Shown here piece after piece: positions 1 through 7,479 of a stretch of 33,019 nucleotides of DNA. Source of the DNA: Spirochaetota bacterium (GTDB taxonomy: Bacteria > Spirochaetota > UBA4802 > JAFGDQ01). The position numbers were made by a program, and so were the translations under genes. Numbering within the stretch: the first letter of the stretch is position 1; the number at the start of each line of letters is the position of its first letter. Under the pieces are notes generated by a model. That model worked only from the letters and a program-made list of their open reading frames with translations. It was not told the DNA's origin and searched no databases. The stretch is taken from contig JAFGDQ010000081.1 of NCBI GenBank assembly GCA_016932015.1, positions 1 to 33,019 on the forward strand, read 5' to 3'.

Positions 1-137
1 CATTTAGGTGGGTTGGATGTCATGCCTGCTCTCACCATATAGTCTGAAGAGCCTGATTTTTTTAGTATGAAATACTTTCTCTGTTCTATACGGTTCAGGA
101 TACAGCTGCCTGCGGCCTTTTGCTGAAATAAATCCAT
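1..137 (-). CDS. possible partial CDS running off the left edge and overlapping the lgt 3' end
   Basis: On the minus strand an ATG at 137-135 opens a stop-free frame of 45 codons that continues past the window edge. It overlaps the end of lgt by 43 bases in a different frame. The translated text (for example the segment KYFILKKSGSSDYMVRAGM) has ordinary amino-acid composition, and I do not recognise a family. There is only a weak AGG directly before the ATG, so an internal ATG at 38-36 could also be the start. A 45-codon open frame can occur by chance, and the long overlap with lgt argues against the upstream start. The sequence left of base 1 would decide it. Confidence 0.28.
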   Translation of the reverse strand, partial: MDLFQQKAAGSCILNRIEQRKYFILKKSGSSDYMVRAGMTSNPPK

Positions 138-853
138 CCTGCTATTCCGCAAAGAGTAAATATAATACCGACTATCTGAGCCTGGCTAAGGCCGAATGCC
201 ATTTCAGGATTTCTTCTGATGAACTCCACTAAAAATCTGGGAACACCGCTAAGTATGAGATACGTTGAAAAAAGAATTCCGGGTTTCAGGTCAAGCTTCC
301 GGAGATTTAACAGCAGTCCGACAGCGATAAAAGAGAAAAAAACCTCGAAAAGAGGAGTAGGATACACTGTTGCTGTAGAAGGCACAATGCCGTTCGGATA
401 AGCTGTTGCCCAGAATCCTGTTGTGTCTATACCGTAACATCCGTCACCGGCAACATGACATCCGAAGCGTCCGAAACAGTAACCGAGTGCAAGTGAAGGG
501 GAGGTGGCATCAAATATTTTAATTATGCTTTCCCTGCAGTAGCGAATAACAAATATTGCTAGAAGAAAAGAAAATATATATCCTCCGTATACGGAAAGCC
601 CTGATCCTGAAAAGATCATTCCGACAGGATCATTCGCGAAATCATCGAGATGTTCAAGAATATGAAATATTTTTGAACCTACTATTCCGCCTGGAATCGC
701 GATAAGCAGAATTTTATAAGCGAGATCCGGGTTAATATTCTTCAGTTTGTATTCCCTTTCAAGAAGCAGAAAAGAAAGATAAAATCCGATACCAAGCATA
801 ATACCGTATCCGCCGATTGTAATGAATTTGTACTGAAACAGAATAGGGAACAT
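95..853 (-). CDS. lgt: prolipoprotein diacylglyceryl transferase family protein
   Basis: Lgt moves a diacylglyceryl group from phosphatidylglycerol to the lipobox cysteine of prolipoproteins in the inner membrane. The 252-residue product has the family's series of hydrophobic helices. It carries the glycine-rich loop GSGLSVYGG (residues 83-91) where classical Lgt has the His103 loop, the signature GRFGCHVAGDGCYG (128-141), and YPTPLFE (164-170) matching the H/YPTQLYE motif. The signature differs from the classical GRxGNFxNxE form and resembles the divergent G-R-x-G-C-x-x-x-G-D-G-x-x-G subtype I know from several diderm phyla. Length is slightly short of E. coli Lgt. A GGAG lies eight bases before the ATG. 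Substrate choice in this subtype is not provable from sequence. Confidence 0.88.
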   Translation of the reverse strand: MFPILFQYKFITIGGYGIMLGIGFYLSFLLLEREYKLKNINPDLAYKILLIAIPGGIVGSKIFHILEHLDDFANDPVGMIFSGSGLSVYGGYIFSFLLAIFVIRYCRESIIKIFDATSPSLALGYCFGRFGCHVAGDGCYGIDTTGFWATAYPNGIVPSTATVYPTPLFEVFFSFIAVGLLLNLRKLDLKPGILFSTYLILSGVPRFLVEFIRRNPEMAFGLSQAQIVGIIFTLCGIAGWIYFSKRPQAAVS

Positions 854-1190
854 TTATTTTCTCCAATTTTTATCTTTAAACAGGGGCTATCCTGTTATAG
901 AATCCGGTTTAATTACTGTATTATTTTCTAAAATTATTACAGGATTGACTTACAATCTGTTCCGCAGCTTTTCTGCCGGAAGAATTTGAACAATAGTTGG
1001 AAATTGATATTAGTTATAATCTGTGATGTCAAGGATAAATAGCATTATTTCATTAATATTATTGACATAATTCTTCGAAATAATAATTTTATGACTAAAA
1101 GAGGATTGATTCTTATTAATTTTGTGTCATATATCAGCTATATTTATTCCTTTTAAAAATAAATCAAAATAGAATAATTGGAGTATATCA
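854..1190. other. intergenic region between divergent lgt and etfB
   Basis: This 337-base AT-rich gap separates two divergent genes and must hold promoters for both. I see a likely etfB promoter near 1062-1089 and a short hairpin (AACAGG at 879-884 pairing with CCTGTT at 891-896) in the lgt leader. No open frame with a ribosome binding site was found. Confidence 0.7.
1062..1089 (+). promoter_or_regulatory. candidate sigma-70-type promoter for etfBA
   Basis: A perfect TTGACA at 1062-1067 is followed after 16 bases by TAATTT (1084-1089), about 100 bases before the etfB start. The -35 is strong and the -10 is only fair. This is a by-eye match in very AT-rich DNA. Confidence 0.45.
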
Positions 1191-1976
1191 ATGAAGATAG
1201 TCGTATGTGTAAAACAGGTTCCTGATATGGAATCAAAGTTTGTTGTAGTCGACAACAAAAAGATTGATGAAGCTCAAATAGCATTCAAAATGAATGATTT
1301 TGATGAATTCGCTGTTGAAGCTGCATTGCAGATCAAAGAAAAAATGGGCGGAGAAGTAATAATTGTTTCCGCAGGCCCGGAAAGAGTAGTTAAGGATATC
1401 AGACAGGCTTTCGCAATGGGTGCTGACTGGGGAATTCATATCAAGGATCCTGAAATTGATGCCGGCGACAGCACTGTTATAGCATCAGCAATTCACAAAG
1501 CCATTGAGAAAATTGGCGATGCAGACCTTGTGCTAACTGGCGTAATGAGTGAAGACAATCAGTTCACATTAACCGGTGTAATGCTTTCTCATCTTATGGA
1601 TATTCCTCATGGGACAAATATTGTTAAACTTGAAGTTGCTGATGAGAAGTCAATTACAGTTAACCGTGAGCTTGAAGGCGGATTGAACGAAGTTATTGAA
1701 ATGAGCCTGCCTGCAGTATTGTCAATTCAGTCAGGATTAAATCAGCCGAGATACCCCACACTTCCCGGTATTATGAAAGCTAAAAAGAAAAGACTGGATG
1801 TTATGACAGCAGCGGACCTAGGACTCAGTGAAGTCGGAGCAGCAGGTTCAAAAACAGAGTTCATTAAAATGTTTGTTCCTGTTTCCGAGCATAAAGCCGA
1901 AATTATCGAAGGCGATGCAAAAACAGCAGCTGCTGCGCTTGTTAACAAGTTAAAAAATGAAGCTAAAGTGATATAG
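1191..1976 (+). CDS. etfB: electron transfer flavoprotein subunit beta
   Basis: EtfB is the smaller subunit of the soluble ETF heterodimer, which carries electrons between flavin dehydrogenases and a quinone oxidoreductase or bifurcating partner. The 261-residue protein opens with the family start MKIVVCVKQVPD and keeps the nucleotide-binding region around residues 115-145 (DLVLTGVMSEDNQ then the TGVMLSHLM helix). It also has the basic ITVNRELEGG and LPGIMKAKKK stretches of the recognition loop. Length is normal. GGAG lies seven bases before the ATG. etfA begins 11 bases after the stop, so the two are cotranscribed. No acyl-CoA dehydrogenase, FixC/FixX or ETF-QO gene is adjacent, so the electron donor cannot be read from context. 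Whether it holds AMP or a second FAD is unresolved. Confidence 0.95.
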   Translation: MKIVVCVKQVPDMESKFVVVDNKKIDEAQIAFKMNDFDEFAVEAALQIKEKMGGEVIIVSAGPERVVKDIRQAFAMGADWGIHIKDPEIDAGDSTVIASAIHKAIEKIGDADLVLTGVMSEDNQFTLTGVMLSHLMDIPHGTNIVKLEVADEKSITVNRELEGGLNEVIEMSLPAVLSIQSGLNQPRYPTLPGIMKAKKKRLDVMTAADLGLSEVGAAGSKTEFIKMFVPVSEHKAEIIEGDAKTAAAALVNKLKNEAKVI

Positions 1977-1987
1977 GAGGCAAGAAC

Positions 1988-2944
1988 ATGGGAAAAATAT
2001 TAGTAATAGCGGAACATAGAGACGGAAAATTAAGCGACGGAACAAAGGAGCTTTGCAAGGTTGCAAAAGAAATGGCTGAAATGAGCGGAAATACCGCAGC
2101 AGCTGCAGTATTTTCAGCTGATGATGCAATAGCAAAGGAAGTATCAAAATATATTCCTGAAGTATTGTCAGGTGTAGACGCAAAGCTTGCCCAGTATACA
2201 GCTGACGGTTATTCACAGGCGGCAAAGTCGGTAATTGAAGCCGGCGACGTAGCAGGCGTTGTTATTTCACACGGCTATGACGGTGTTGACTTTGCAGCGC
2301 AGGTTGCAATGTCTATAGGCGCAGGTATTGTATCAGGTATCAATAAAGTTGAATTTTCAGACGGCAAATTCGTTTTCACAAGAAATATCTATAACGGAAA
2401 ACTTCAGGAACAGAGATCCGTTAAAACCGATAAATTTGTTGTAACGGTTGAAAAAGGCGCATGGGATAAAGAAGCAGCAGGTTCCGAAGGTACAATAACA
2501 TCAGTTGATGTTGCAGTTGGAGATGTCAGAACAACTGTTAAAGAGGTTATTGAAACTACCAAGGGTGCTGTCGATATTTCTCAGGCAAAACTGATTGTTG
2601 CAGGCGGCAGAGGCACAAAAGATGCTGAAAAATATCAGGCAACTGTCGTTGCTCTTGCTCAGAAACTTAAAGGCGAATACGGCGCTTCAAGAGCGGTTGT
2701 TGACGCAGGCTGGACTGATCATGCGCGTCAGATAGGACAGTCCGGAAAAACAGTCGCACCTGATCTTTACATAGGACTCGGCCTTTCAGGCGCAATTCAG
2801 CATGTAGCAGGAATGAAAGGAGCAAAATGTATTGTTGCGGTAAACAAGGACCCTGAAGCTCCAATCTTCAACATAGCTACTTACGGTATTGTAGGAGATC
2901 TTTTTGAAGTTGTTCCTGCAATGATCGAAGCGCTGGACAGCTAA
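1988..2944 (+). CDS. etfA: electron transfer flavoprotein subunit alpha
   Basis: EtfA carries the FAD domain of ETF. The 318-residue product shows the canonical C-terminal block: AGGRGTKDAEKY (near 205-215), GASRAVVDAGW, QIGQSGKTVAPDLYIGLGLSGA, IQHVAGMKGA and the final INKDPEAP-like segment AVNKDPEAPIF followed by GIVGDLFEVVP. These make up the FAD-binding motif of the family. The N-terminal half is the Rossmann-like domain I. A strong GGAGG (1977-1981) sits six bases upstream of the ATG and overlaps the region just after the etfB stop. It forms a two-gene operon with etfB, followed by two hairpins. The identification is secure, and the physiological partner is unknown. Confidence 0.96.
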   Translation: MGKILVIAEHRDGKLSDGTKELCKVAKEMAEMSGNTAAAAVFSADDAIAKEVSKYIPEVLSGVDAKLAQYTADGYSQAAKSVIEAGDVAGVVISHGYDGVDFAAQVAMSIGAGIVSGINKVEFSDGKFVFTRNIYNGKLQEQRSVKTDKFVVTVEKGAWDKEAAGSEGTITSVDVAVGDVRTTVKEVIETTKGAVDISQAKLIVAGGRGTKDAEKYQATVVALAQKLKGEYGASRAVVDAGWTDHARQIGQSGKTVAPDLYIGLGLSGAIQHVAGMKGAKCIVAVNKDPEAPIFNIATYGIVGDLFEVVPAMIEALDS

Positions 2945-2960
2945 TAAATTATATTACAGA

Positions 2961-2994
2961 AGGGCGGATTTAACCTTTATATATATTCCGCCCT
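2961..2994 (+). terminator. hairpin just after etfA
   Basis: AGGGCGGA (2961-2968) pairs perfectly with TCCGCCCT (2987-2994) across an AT-rich 18-base loop, 17 bases after the etfA stop. There is no T run after it, so it may stabilise the 3' end or attenuate rather than fully terminate. Confidence 0.5.
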
Positions 2995-3097
2995 GACTTG
3001 AGTTCTTGAAAGAAATAAACAAATTAATAATATATATCTTAAATCTGATCATTAATGAGATGTTTGTATAATAGAAGATTCAAGATAAAAATAAAAT

Positions 3098-3135
3098 AAG
3101 CCGGCGAAGTAATTTTTGCCGGCTTTTGTTTTTTG
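3098..3135 (+). terminator. rho-independent terminator of the etf operon
   Basis: AAGCCGGC (3098-3105) pairs with GCCGGCTT (3118-3125), followed by TTGTTTTTTG. This is a GC-rich eight-base-pair stem with a T-rich tail, the classical form of an intrinsic terminator. It is about 150 bases after etfA. Confidence 0.75.
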
Positions 3136-3219
3136 TCTCTAATATTTATAATAATAAAAGAAATACTAAATAATTATAGTAGTAATTTTCGATATAAAGC
3201 TTGCAGATTAAATATTTCG

Positions 3220-3915
3220 TTAAAATGTAAACAGAAGGAATCCTGCCCGTACCTGAAAATCGAAAAGAGAGTCCGTGGTGTCAGTTACTTCAGACACTAA
3301 ATCAGTCAGATAGTATTCTGCGATGCCTGAAACAAAAAAACCCGTAAATCTGGTTGCTCTCATTATAATTTCAAGACCGCCGCCGATTCCGAACTGAAGC
3401 GTTCCCAGATATTTTTTTATGTTTTCTGACTTGCCCTCTTCTGAACTCATTTGCGAGTTAATAAAAGTGGATAAATTAAGTCCTGTAAGCAGATTAAATG
3501 TAAATGACCTGGGACCGAATGAAGTAATTAAGTATAAAGGTATTGTAAGTATATCTGATTCTATTTTTTGTTTAACAATGACCTCTTCCTCTTCCTCACT
3601 GTGATCTTCCGGGGATATTAAAGTAAGTTCCATCCTTGAATACCAGATACCTGAATGTATGCCGAATGTGTCTGTCAGCATGCTTTCAAATATAATGCCG
3701 CCTCCATAGGCGAAATCCCCATCCCATTCCGGATATTCCCCGTATTTGTGATGAACATCATAATGCGAAAAGCTTCCGCCTATTCCAAAGCAGGTTCTCG
3801 GTTTTTTTTCCTGTTTTTCTGCTGCGTATAAGCTGAAGCAGATGAGTAAAAACAGGGCAGGAATAAGTGAAAATTTCAGGAATCTGAAAGATATATTGTT
3901 GGATTTATTATTCAT
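3220..3915 (-). CDS. predicted outer-membrane beta-barrel protein (PorT/OmpA-barrel-like)
   Basis: The 231-residue product has an N-terminal hydrophobic segment (residues 12-30, FLKFSLIPALFLLICFSLYA) ending in A-A-E, a good signal peptidase I site. Beyond it are alternating amphipathic strands rich in Gly, Tyr and Phe, for example FGIGGSFSHYDV and FGIHSGIWYSRMEL. The last residues FLLFTF end in phenylalanine, as expected for a BAM-inserted barrel. An acidic run of about ten residues near 105-115 (DHSEEEEEV) is probably an exposed loop. Its ATG overlaps the end of the bactofilin gene by eight bases, so the two are translated together. The specific function is unknown, and an eight-strand structural barrel is the simplest reading. 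Confidence 0.68.
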   Translation of the reverse strand: MNNKSNNISFRFLKFSLIPALFLLICFSLYAAEKQEKKPRTCFGIGGSFSHYDVHHKYGEYPEWDGDFAYGGGIIFESMLTDTFGIHSGIWYSRMELTLISPEDHSEEEEEVIVKQKIESDILTIPLYLITSFGPRSFTFNLLTGLNLSTFINSQMSSEEGKSENIKKYLGTLQFGIGGGLEIIMRATRFTGFFVSGIAEYYLTDLVSEVTDTTDSLFDFQVRAGFLLFTF

Positions 3916-4267
3916 TTTTTTCTTTCATTATGCAGGTACCGTTGAAAAGACATCCTTTTTCAATATAAAGGCTTGGTGCAAGCAGATCACAGTTTGCTTT
4001 GCTGTTATTGAACAATTCAATGCATTTACTGGCTTTAATTCTGCCTGAAACATTGCCGTTCACAGATACTATGCCTGCTTTTATTTCCGAGCTTACATCC
4101 GCTTCACGTCCGATTATTAAATGACCGTCTGTTTCTATTTTACCTTCAAAAATTCCTTTAATTTTTAAGGAATTTTTGAATATAACTTTTCCCCGAAATT
4201 CAATATCATCAGCAATTACAGTATCAATTTTATTTTCGTCTTCAACAATCTCATTGTTTTCTATCAT
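3908..4267 (-). CDS. bactofilin (polymer-forming cytoskeletal protein)
   Basis: Bactofilins form nucleotide-free beta-helical filaments that act as membrane-associated scaffolds for wall synthesis and cell shape. The 119-residue protein shows the expected pattern. A short charged, disordered N-terminus (1-20) leads into repeated short beta strands separated by Gly turns: IEFRGKVIFKNSLKIKG, FEGKIETDGHLIIG, IKAGIVSVNGNVSGRIKAS and LLAPSLYIEKGCLF. A short charged tail closes it. Size is normal for the family. GAGGA lies just before the ATG. The downstream gene, overlapping by eight bases, encodes a predicted outer-membrane protein, so a joint envelope role is plausible but inferred. Confidence 0.9.
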   Translation of the reverse strand: MIENNEIVEDENKIDTVIADDIEFRGKVIFKNSLKIKGIFEGKIETDGHLIIGREADVSSEIKAGIVSVNGNVSGRIKASKCIELFNNSKANCDLLAPSLYIEKGCLFNGTCIMKEKNE

Positions 4268-4724
4268 GAATTCCTCTATACTCTATAGTTAATAAAAATA
4301 TTAGGATTAATTTTCTTAAAATTTTATGATTGGTATTTTCAGGCACTAACAGAATTATGTCAAATAAAATTCCCTTAAGGTGTTTTCCATATAAAATAGA
4401 TGCAAGTTACTCCTGTAAACCTGCCGGCTGAAATATACTTGCAAAATTACCGGATATGCTTAGTCTTGACAAATGTAATGGAGACTGGTGATCCGGTTTA
4501 AAAATATTGTTACTGTACCTCAAAAAAATTCTGCATTGATTCCCCCGGATAAAGAAAAGTTGATGAATTTCGGGTTTATGTAATATCTTTAGGCTACATA
4601 GGTTCAGGATTTGTTAATCAGGGATATAGACTCAATACAGAAAGGAAAACTGAAGCAACTTTTTGAATCATTTCAGCATATCATGTATTTTTAAAGAATT
4701 TAAATATAAAAATTGGAGAGAATA
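4268..4724. other. long intergenic region between bactofilin and the YlbF-like gene
   Basis: This 457-base gap lies between divergent genes. It contains TTGACA boxes on both strands (4466-4471 on plus, 4358-4363 on minus) but no convincing -10 partner. A stop-free stretch at 4562-4666 has no start codon or ribosome binding site. Nothing else is supported. Confidence 0.6.
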
Positions 4725-5114
4725 ATGGAAGAAATAATAAAAAAAGCCAATGAACTCGGGCTGATGATTAAAGGGACTGATGTCTCTATGAGATTTGAAG
4801 AACTGGCAAAAACATTGAACAATGAAACAGAAAGCAAATCACTGCTTGAGGAATATATTAAATTAATGCAGGAATATCAGGAAAAGGAATCCGCAGGTGC
4901 ACCTATTGAGGTCGAAGAAAAAAATAAACTTAAAGAGATGAGTGAGAAAATATCGAAAAACGAACTGCTGAAAGAATATATAGCTACACAGTCTTATCTG
5001 ATTAACATGATGATGCAGATTCAGCAGGCTATTTCAGAGCCGAAAGGCGATCCTATCAGGCCGTCAAAAATCGTAACCCCGGGCTCTTCAGGTAAAATTA
5101 TCACAGGGGTTTAA
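4725..5114 (+). CDS. YlbF/YmcA family protein
   Basis: The 129-residue, all-helical, highly charged protein matches the YlbF/YmcA (Com_YlbF) pattern. It begins IIKKANELGLMIKGTDV, followed by a helix ending in a leucine-rich LLEEYIKLMQEYQEKE, a short loop, then KLKEMSEKISKNELLKEYIATQSYL and a closing helix LINMMMQIQQAI. A proline/glycine-rich tail follows. In Bacillus these proteins (with YaaT) act with RNase Y on mRNA maturation and in competence and sporulation; the role here is unknown. I chose the ATG at 4725 because GGAG at 4715-4718 sits seven bases upstream; an earlier TTG at 4713 would overlap that site. A weak AATCTTA/TAAGATT inverted repeat follows the stop. Confidence 0.72.
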   Translation: MEEIIKKANELGLMIKGTDVSMRFEELAKTLNNETESKSLLEEYIKLMQEYQEKESAGAPIEVEEKNKLKEMSEKISKNELLKEYIATQSYLINMMMQIQQAISEPKGDPIRPSKIVTPGSSGKIITGV

Positions 5115-5219
5115 TCTTATATTAAGATTTAATTTGATCCTGCCTGCTTTCTGTCTTATTCAAAACTGATATTCAATGAAGTGATATGAGTTTAATGCGG
5201 CGAAGGTATTTTCCTGATT

Positions 5220-5720
5220 TTAACTGTCTTCCAGTATGCTTATCAGATCCAGCTTTATTTTTGACTGATAAGCATAACCGGAGCCGGGATGTTCTTCAAT
5301 AATAGTATTAAATATTTTTTTTGCACTGTCCGCAAACCCCATTTTCTGGTAGCAAATACCGGTCATAAAAAAAGCTTCAATACCTTCCTCTGTATTGTTA
5401 TGCTCTTCATACAGAGAATTATAGAATTTTATAGCTTTAAAGTAATTGTATTCATTGAAGTATATTGAAGCAATTATTTTAAATGCTTCCTTCCTGTGCA
5501 GACCGTTTGGATAAATTTCAAGATATTCATTTAATAATCCGAGGGCTTTTGTAAATTTTCCAAGTTTATAGAATTGATTCGCGTTTTCAAACCGGGTATT
5601 ATCAGAGAAAATCCTCAAATCCCTGTCAGCCGGCTTATCCTGTCCGAACAGGAAAGTCGTTATAAATAACGTCGTTATAAATAATACGATATATGTTTTA
5701 ATTATATATTTCTTCTTCAT
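5220..5720 (-). CDS. exported TPR-repeat protein (BamD/YbgF-like)
   Basis: The 166-residue product starts with a basic MKKK and a long hydrophobic stretch (residues 9-26) ending at FLFGQ, a likely signal peptide without a lipobox cysteine. Residues 45-160 read as three to four tetratricopeptide helices pairs: NQFYKLGKFTKALGLLNEYL, KEAFKIIASIYFNEYNYFKA, FFMTGICYQKMGFADSAKKI and the closing HPGSGYAYQSKIKLDLI. The arrangement resembles the periplasmic TPR domains of BamD and YbgF/CpoB, which act in envelope assembly. Being short and lacking a lipid anchor, it is more likely a general TPR adaptor. It stands alone upstream of panB's 3' end on the same strand, with 130 bases between. Confidence 0.68.
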   Translation of the reverse strand: MKKKYIIKTYIVLFITTLFITTFLFGQDKPADRDLRIFSDNTRFENANQFYKLGKFTKALGLLNEYLEIYPNGLHRKEAFKIIASIYFNEYNYFKAIKFYNSLYEEHNNTEEGIEAFFMTGICYQKMGFADSAKKIFNTIIEEHPGSGYAYQSKIKLDLISILEDS

Positions 5721-5850
5721 TTATATGTCGCTCTGTATTGTATTATCGACTGATAATTTTTGTCTGTTAAATCAAATTTTACAAAACAGTAGTCAGAAAT
5801 ACCGGTTTATTAAAATTAAGAGAATGAAATATAAATAATATATTGCTGTT

Positions 5851-6702
5851 TTATTTTTTCAGTTTAGCAAGTACTTCGTCATCAATTTTAAAAGTGTGCT
5901 CTTCCTGCGGAAATTTGCTTCCTTTTACTTCATTTATATAGGATTTAACAGCTTCTTCAATCAGCGGGTATAAATTGGCATATTGTTTGGAAAATTTAGG
6001 AACGAACTTGTTGAACAAGCCTAGTAAATCATTAATTACAAGTACCTGGCCATCACAGTTAACTCCGGCTCCGATTCCGATAGTGGGAATGCTTATTTTT
6101 TTTGTGATCAGTTCAGCCAGCCTGTCAGGAACACTCTCCATAACAAGCATGGTAACTCCTGCCTGTTCAAGTGCTATCGCGGAATCCAGCTGATATTGAG
6201 CTGATTTAATGTCCTTGCCCTGAACCTTATAACCGCCGAGAGCAGTTGCAGTTTGCGGAGTAAGGCCGATATGCCCTACTAAAGGAATCCCTATTTTTAC
6301 GATTTCTGCGAAGGTGTCCGCCATTTCCACTCCGCCTTCCAGCTTTACGGCATCACATCCGGCCTCTTTAAGGAATCTTCCGGCATTTCTTTTTGCTTCT
6401 TCTTTTGAGATCTGGTAAGACATAAAAGGCATATCACCGATCAGGAGTGCGTATTTTACTCCATTATGAACCGCTCTGCAGTGATGAAGCATTTCCTCCA
6501 TAGTAACGGGAACGGTTCCATTGTATCCCATAACTACATTTCCAAGGGAATCTCCGACAAGAACCGTGTCAAGTCCGCATTCATCAAGTATGCTTGCTAT
6601 TGAATAATCATAGGCTGTAAGCATTGTAATTTTTTCGCCTTTAGCCTTTTTCTCTTTCAGGATCTGGGGTGTCACTTTTATACGTTTATTTGTATCTTCC
6701 AT
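5851..6702 (-). CDS. panB: 3-methyl-2-oxobutanoate hydroxymethyltransferase
   Basis: PanB transfers a hydroxymethyl group from methylene-tetrahydrofolate to alpha-ketoisovalerate, giving ketopantoate, the first committed step to pantothenate and CoA. The TIM-barrel residues are all visible. They include TAYDYSIA (29-36), the Mg-binding Asp51 in VGDSLGNVVMGY and Asp90 in IGDMPFMSY. Lys120 and Glu122 lie in AVKLEGG, the catalytic Glu189 in LVMESVP, and IGIGAG near residue 210. Length (283) is slightly over the E. coli enzyme because of an N-terminal extension and a short charged tail. No panC or panD is adjacent. Confidence 0.96.
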   Translation of the reverse strand: MEDTNKRIKVTPQILKEKKAKGEKITMLTAYDYSIASILDECGLDTVLVGDSLGNVVMGYNGTVPVTMEEMLHHCRAVHNGVKYALLIGDMPFMSYQISKEEAKRNAGRFLKEAGCDAVKLEGGVEMADTFAEIVKIGIPLVGHIGLTPQTATALGGYKVQGKDIKSAQYQLDSAIALEQAGVTMLVMESVPDRLAELITKKISIPTIGIGAGVNCDGQVLVINDLLGLFNKFVPKFSKQYANLYPLIEEAVKSYINEVKGSKFPQEEHTFKIDDEVLAKLKK

Positions 6703-7023
6703 AGCATAGCCTCATATATTATTTTACTCGATTATTAAATTGTTCATTTTTTAGTTTACCGGTATAATATAACCGAATTGTACAATGTCAACCCAATTTA
6801 TACAATATTAAAATATAACAACCATAGTTGAATTATAAAAATATAATAAATCGATTGACGCTGCTTTTTATTTATTGCACTATAGAATATAAATTTATTC
6901 TGATTGCTTATTATTTAATCTCCTTTGGAGTAATTCCCCGCAGCATTGTTGCAAAATCCCGCTGAAGGCGGGGTGACTAAATTTAAGTTTTTGATACCTC
7001 GTAGCTCTGCTGCGAGGAGCTTT
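6703..7023. other. intergenic region with AT-rich part and GC-rich hairpin cluster
   Basis: This gap lies between divergent panB and the RseC-like gene. Bases 6703-6915 are very AT-rich and probably carry the panB promoter. Bases 6920-7023 change abruptly to GC-rich inverted repeats, annotated separately. No small gene is supported. Confidence 0.65.
6920..7020. repeat. cluster of short GC-rich palindromes (REP-like)
   Basis: Three hairpins stand side by side in otherwise AT-rich DNA. CTCC/GGAG flank a TTT loop (6920-6930). CCCGC (6958-6962) pairs with GCGGG (6968-6972), and an outer CCCCGC at 6936-6941 could compete for the same arm. The third is a nine-base-pair stem with a TCT loop (6997-7017, allowing one G-U). 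Two units share the form CYCGYAGC and could be direct copies of one dispersed repeat. Such elements resemble REP-type intergenic repeats mobilised by IS200-like transposases, but no second locus is visible in this window to prove dispersal. Confidence 0.5.
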
Positions 7024-7479
7024 ATGAAAATTTCCGGTGCTGATAATATGAATGAAGAGGGTACTGTTGTAAGAGTTGAAGGAAACAGAGCGAGGGTTCT
7101 GGCAACAAGGGGCAGCGCGTGCGAATCCTGTGGAAGCAGAAGCCTTTGTCATCCTTTTGGCGGAAACAGTAAAAATGTTGAGATCGAAGCGATCAATGCT
7201 GCTAATGCAAGGGTTGGTAATGTCGTCAATATCAGTATCCAGTCTTCAACTGTAATGAAAGCTGCATTCATTGTTTATATGATACCAATATTGATGCTCT
7301 TTGCAGGCGTTTTTTTAGGGAAATGGTTTGCTGATAAAAATAATTATGACGCAGATTTAATTTCATTATTAGCAGGAATTTTTGCTTTTTCTGTTACTTT
7401 TCTTATCTTGAAGCTGACAAGTAAAAGATTTTCCGGAAAGGCCGAATATATTCCTGTAATAACAGAAATTAAAGAATAA
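7024..7479 (+). CDS. RseC/MucC-like membrane protein
   Basis: RseC/MucC family proteins are small inner-membrane proteins linked to sigma-E control and to the Rsx/Rnf electron-transfer machinery. The product opens with the family-type EEGTVVRVEGNRARVLATRG and then the cysteine cluster SACESCGSRSLCHPFGG. A KNVEIEAINAANARVGNVVNISI beta domain follows, then two membrane helices (near 78-99 and 109-128) and a short cytosolic tail. I chose ATG 7024 because AGGAG at 7015-7019 precedes it, though the spacing is only four bases. The conserved part begins at the ATG at 7048, which lacks a clear ribosome site. The ribosome site lies in the 3' arm of a hairpin, so translation could be structure-sensitive. 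No rseA, rseB or rnf gene is nearby. Confidence 0.78.
   Translation: MKISGADNMNEEGTVVRVEGNRARVLATRGSACESCGSRSLCHPFGGNSKNVEIEAINAANARVGNVVNISIQSSTVMKAAFIVYMIPILMLFAGVFLGKWFADKNNYDADLISLLAGIFAFSVTFLILKLTSKRFSGKAEYIPVITEIKE

Noticed and set aside
4358..4494. TTGACA boxes on both strands between bactofilin and the YlbF-like gene
   Set aside because: The -10 positions read GAAAAT and TGATCC, too poor to call promoters.
4562..4666. Stop-free stretch of about 35 codons in the bactofilin-YlbF gap
   Set aside because: No start codon with a ribosome site, and the length is within chance; it may be only spacer DNA.
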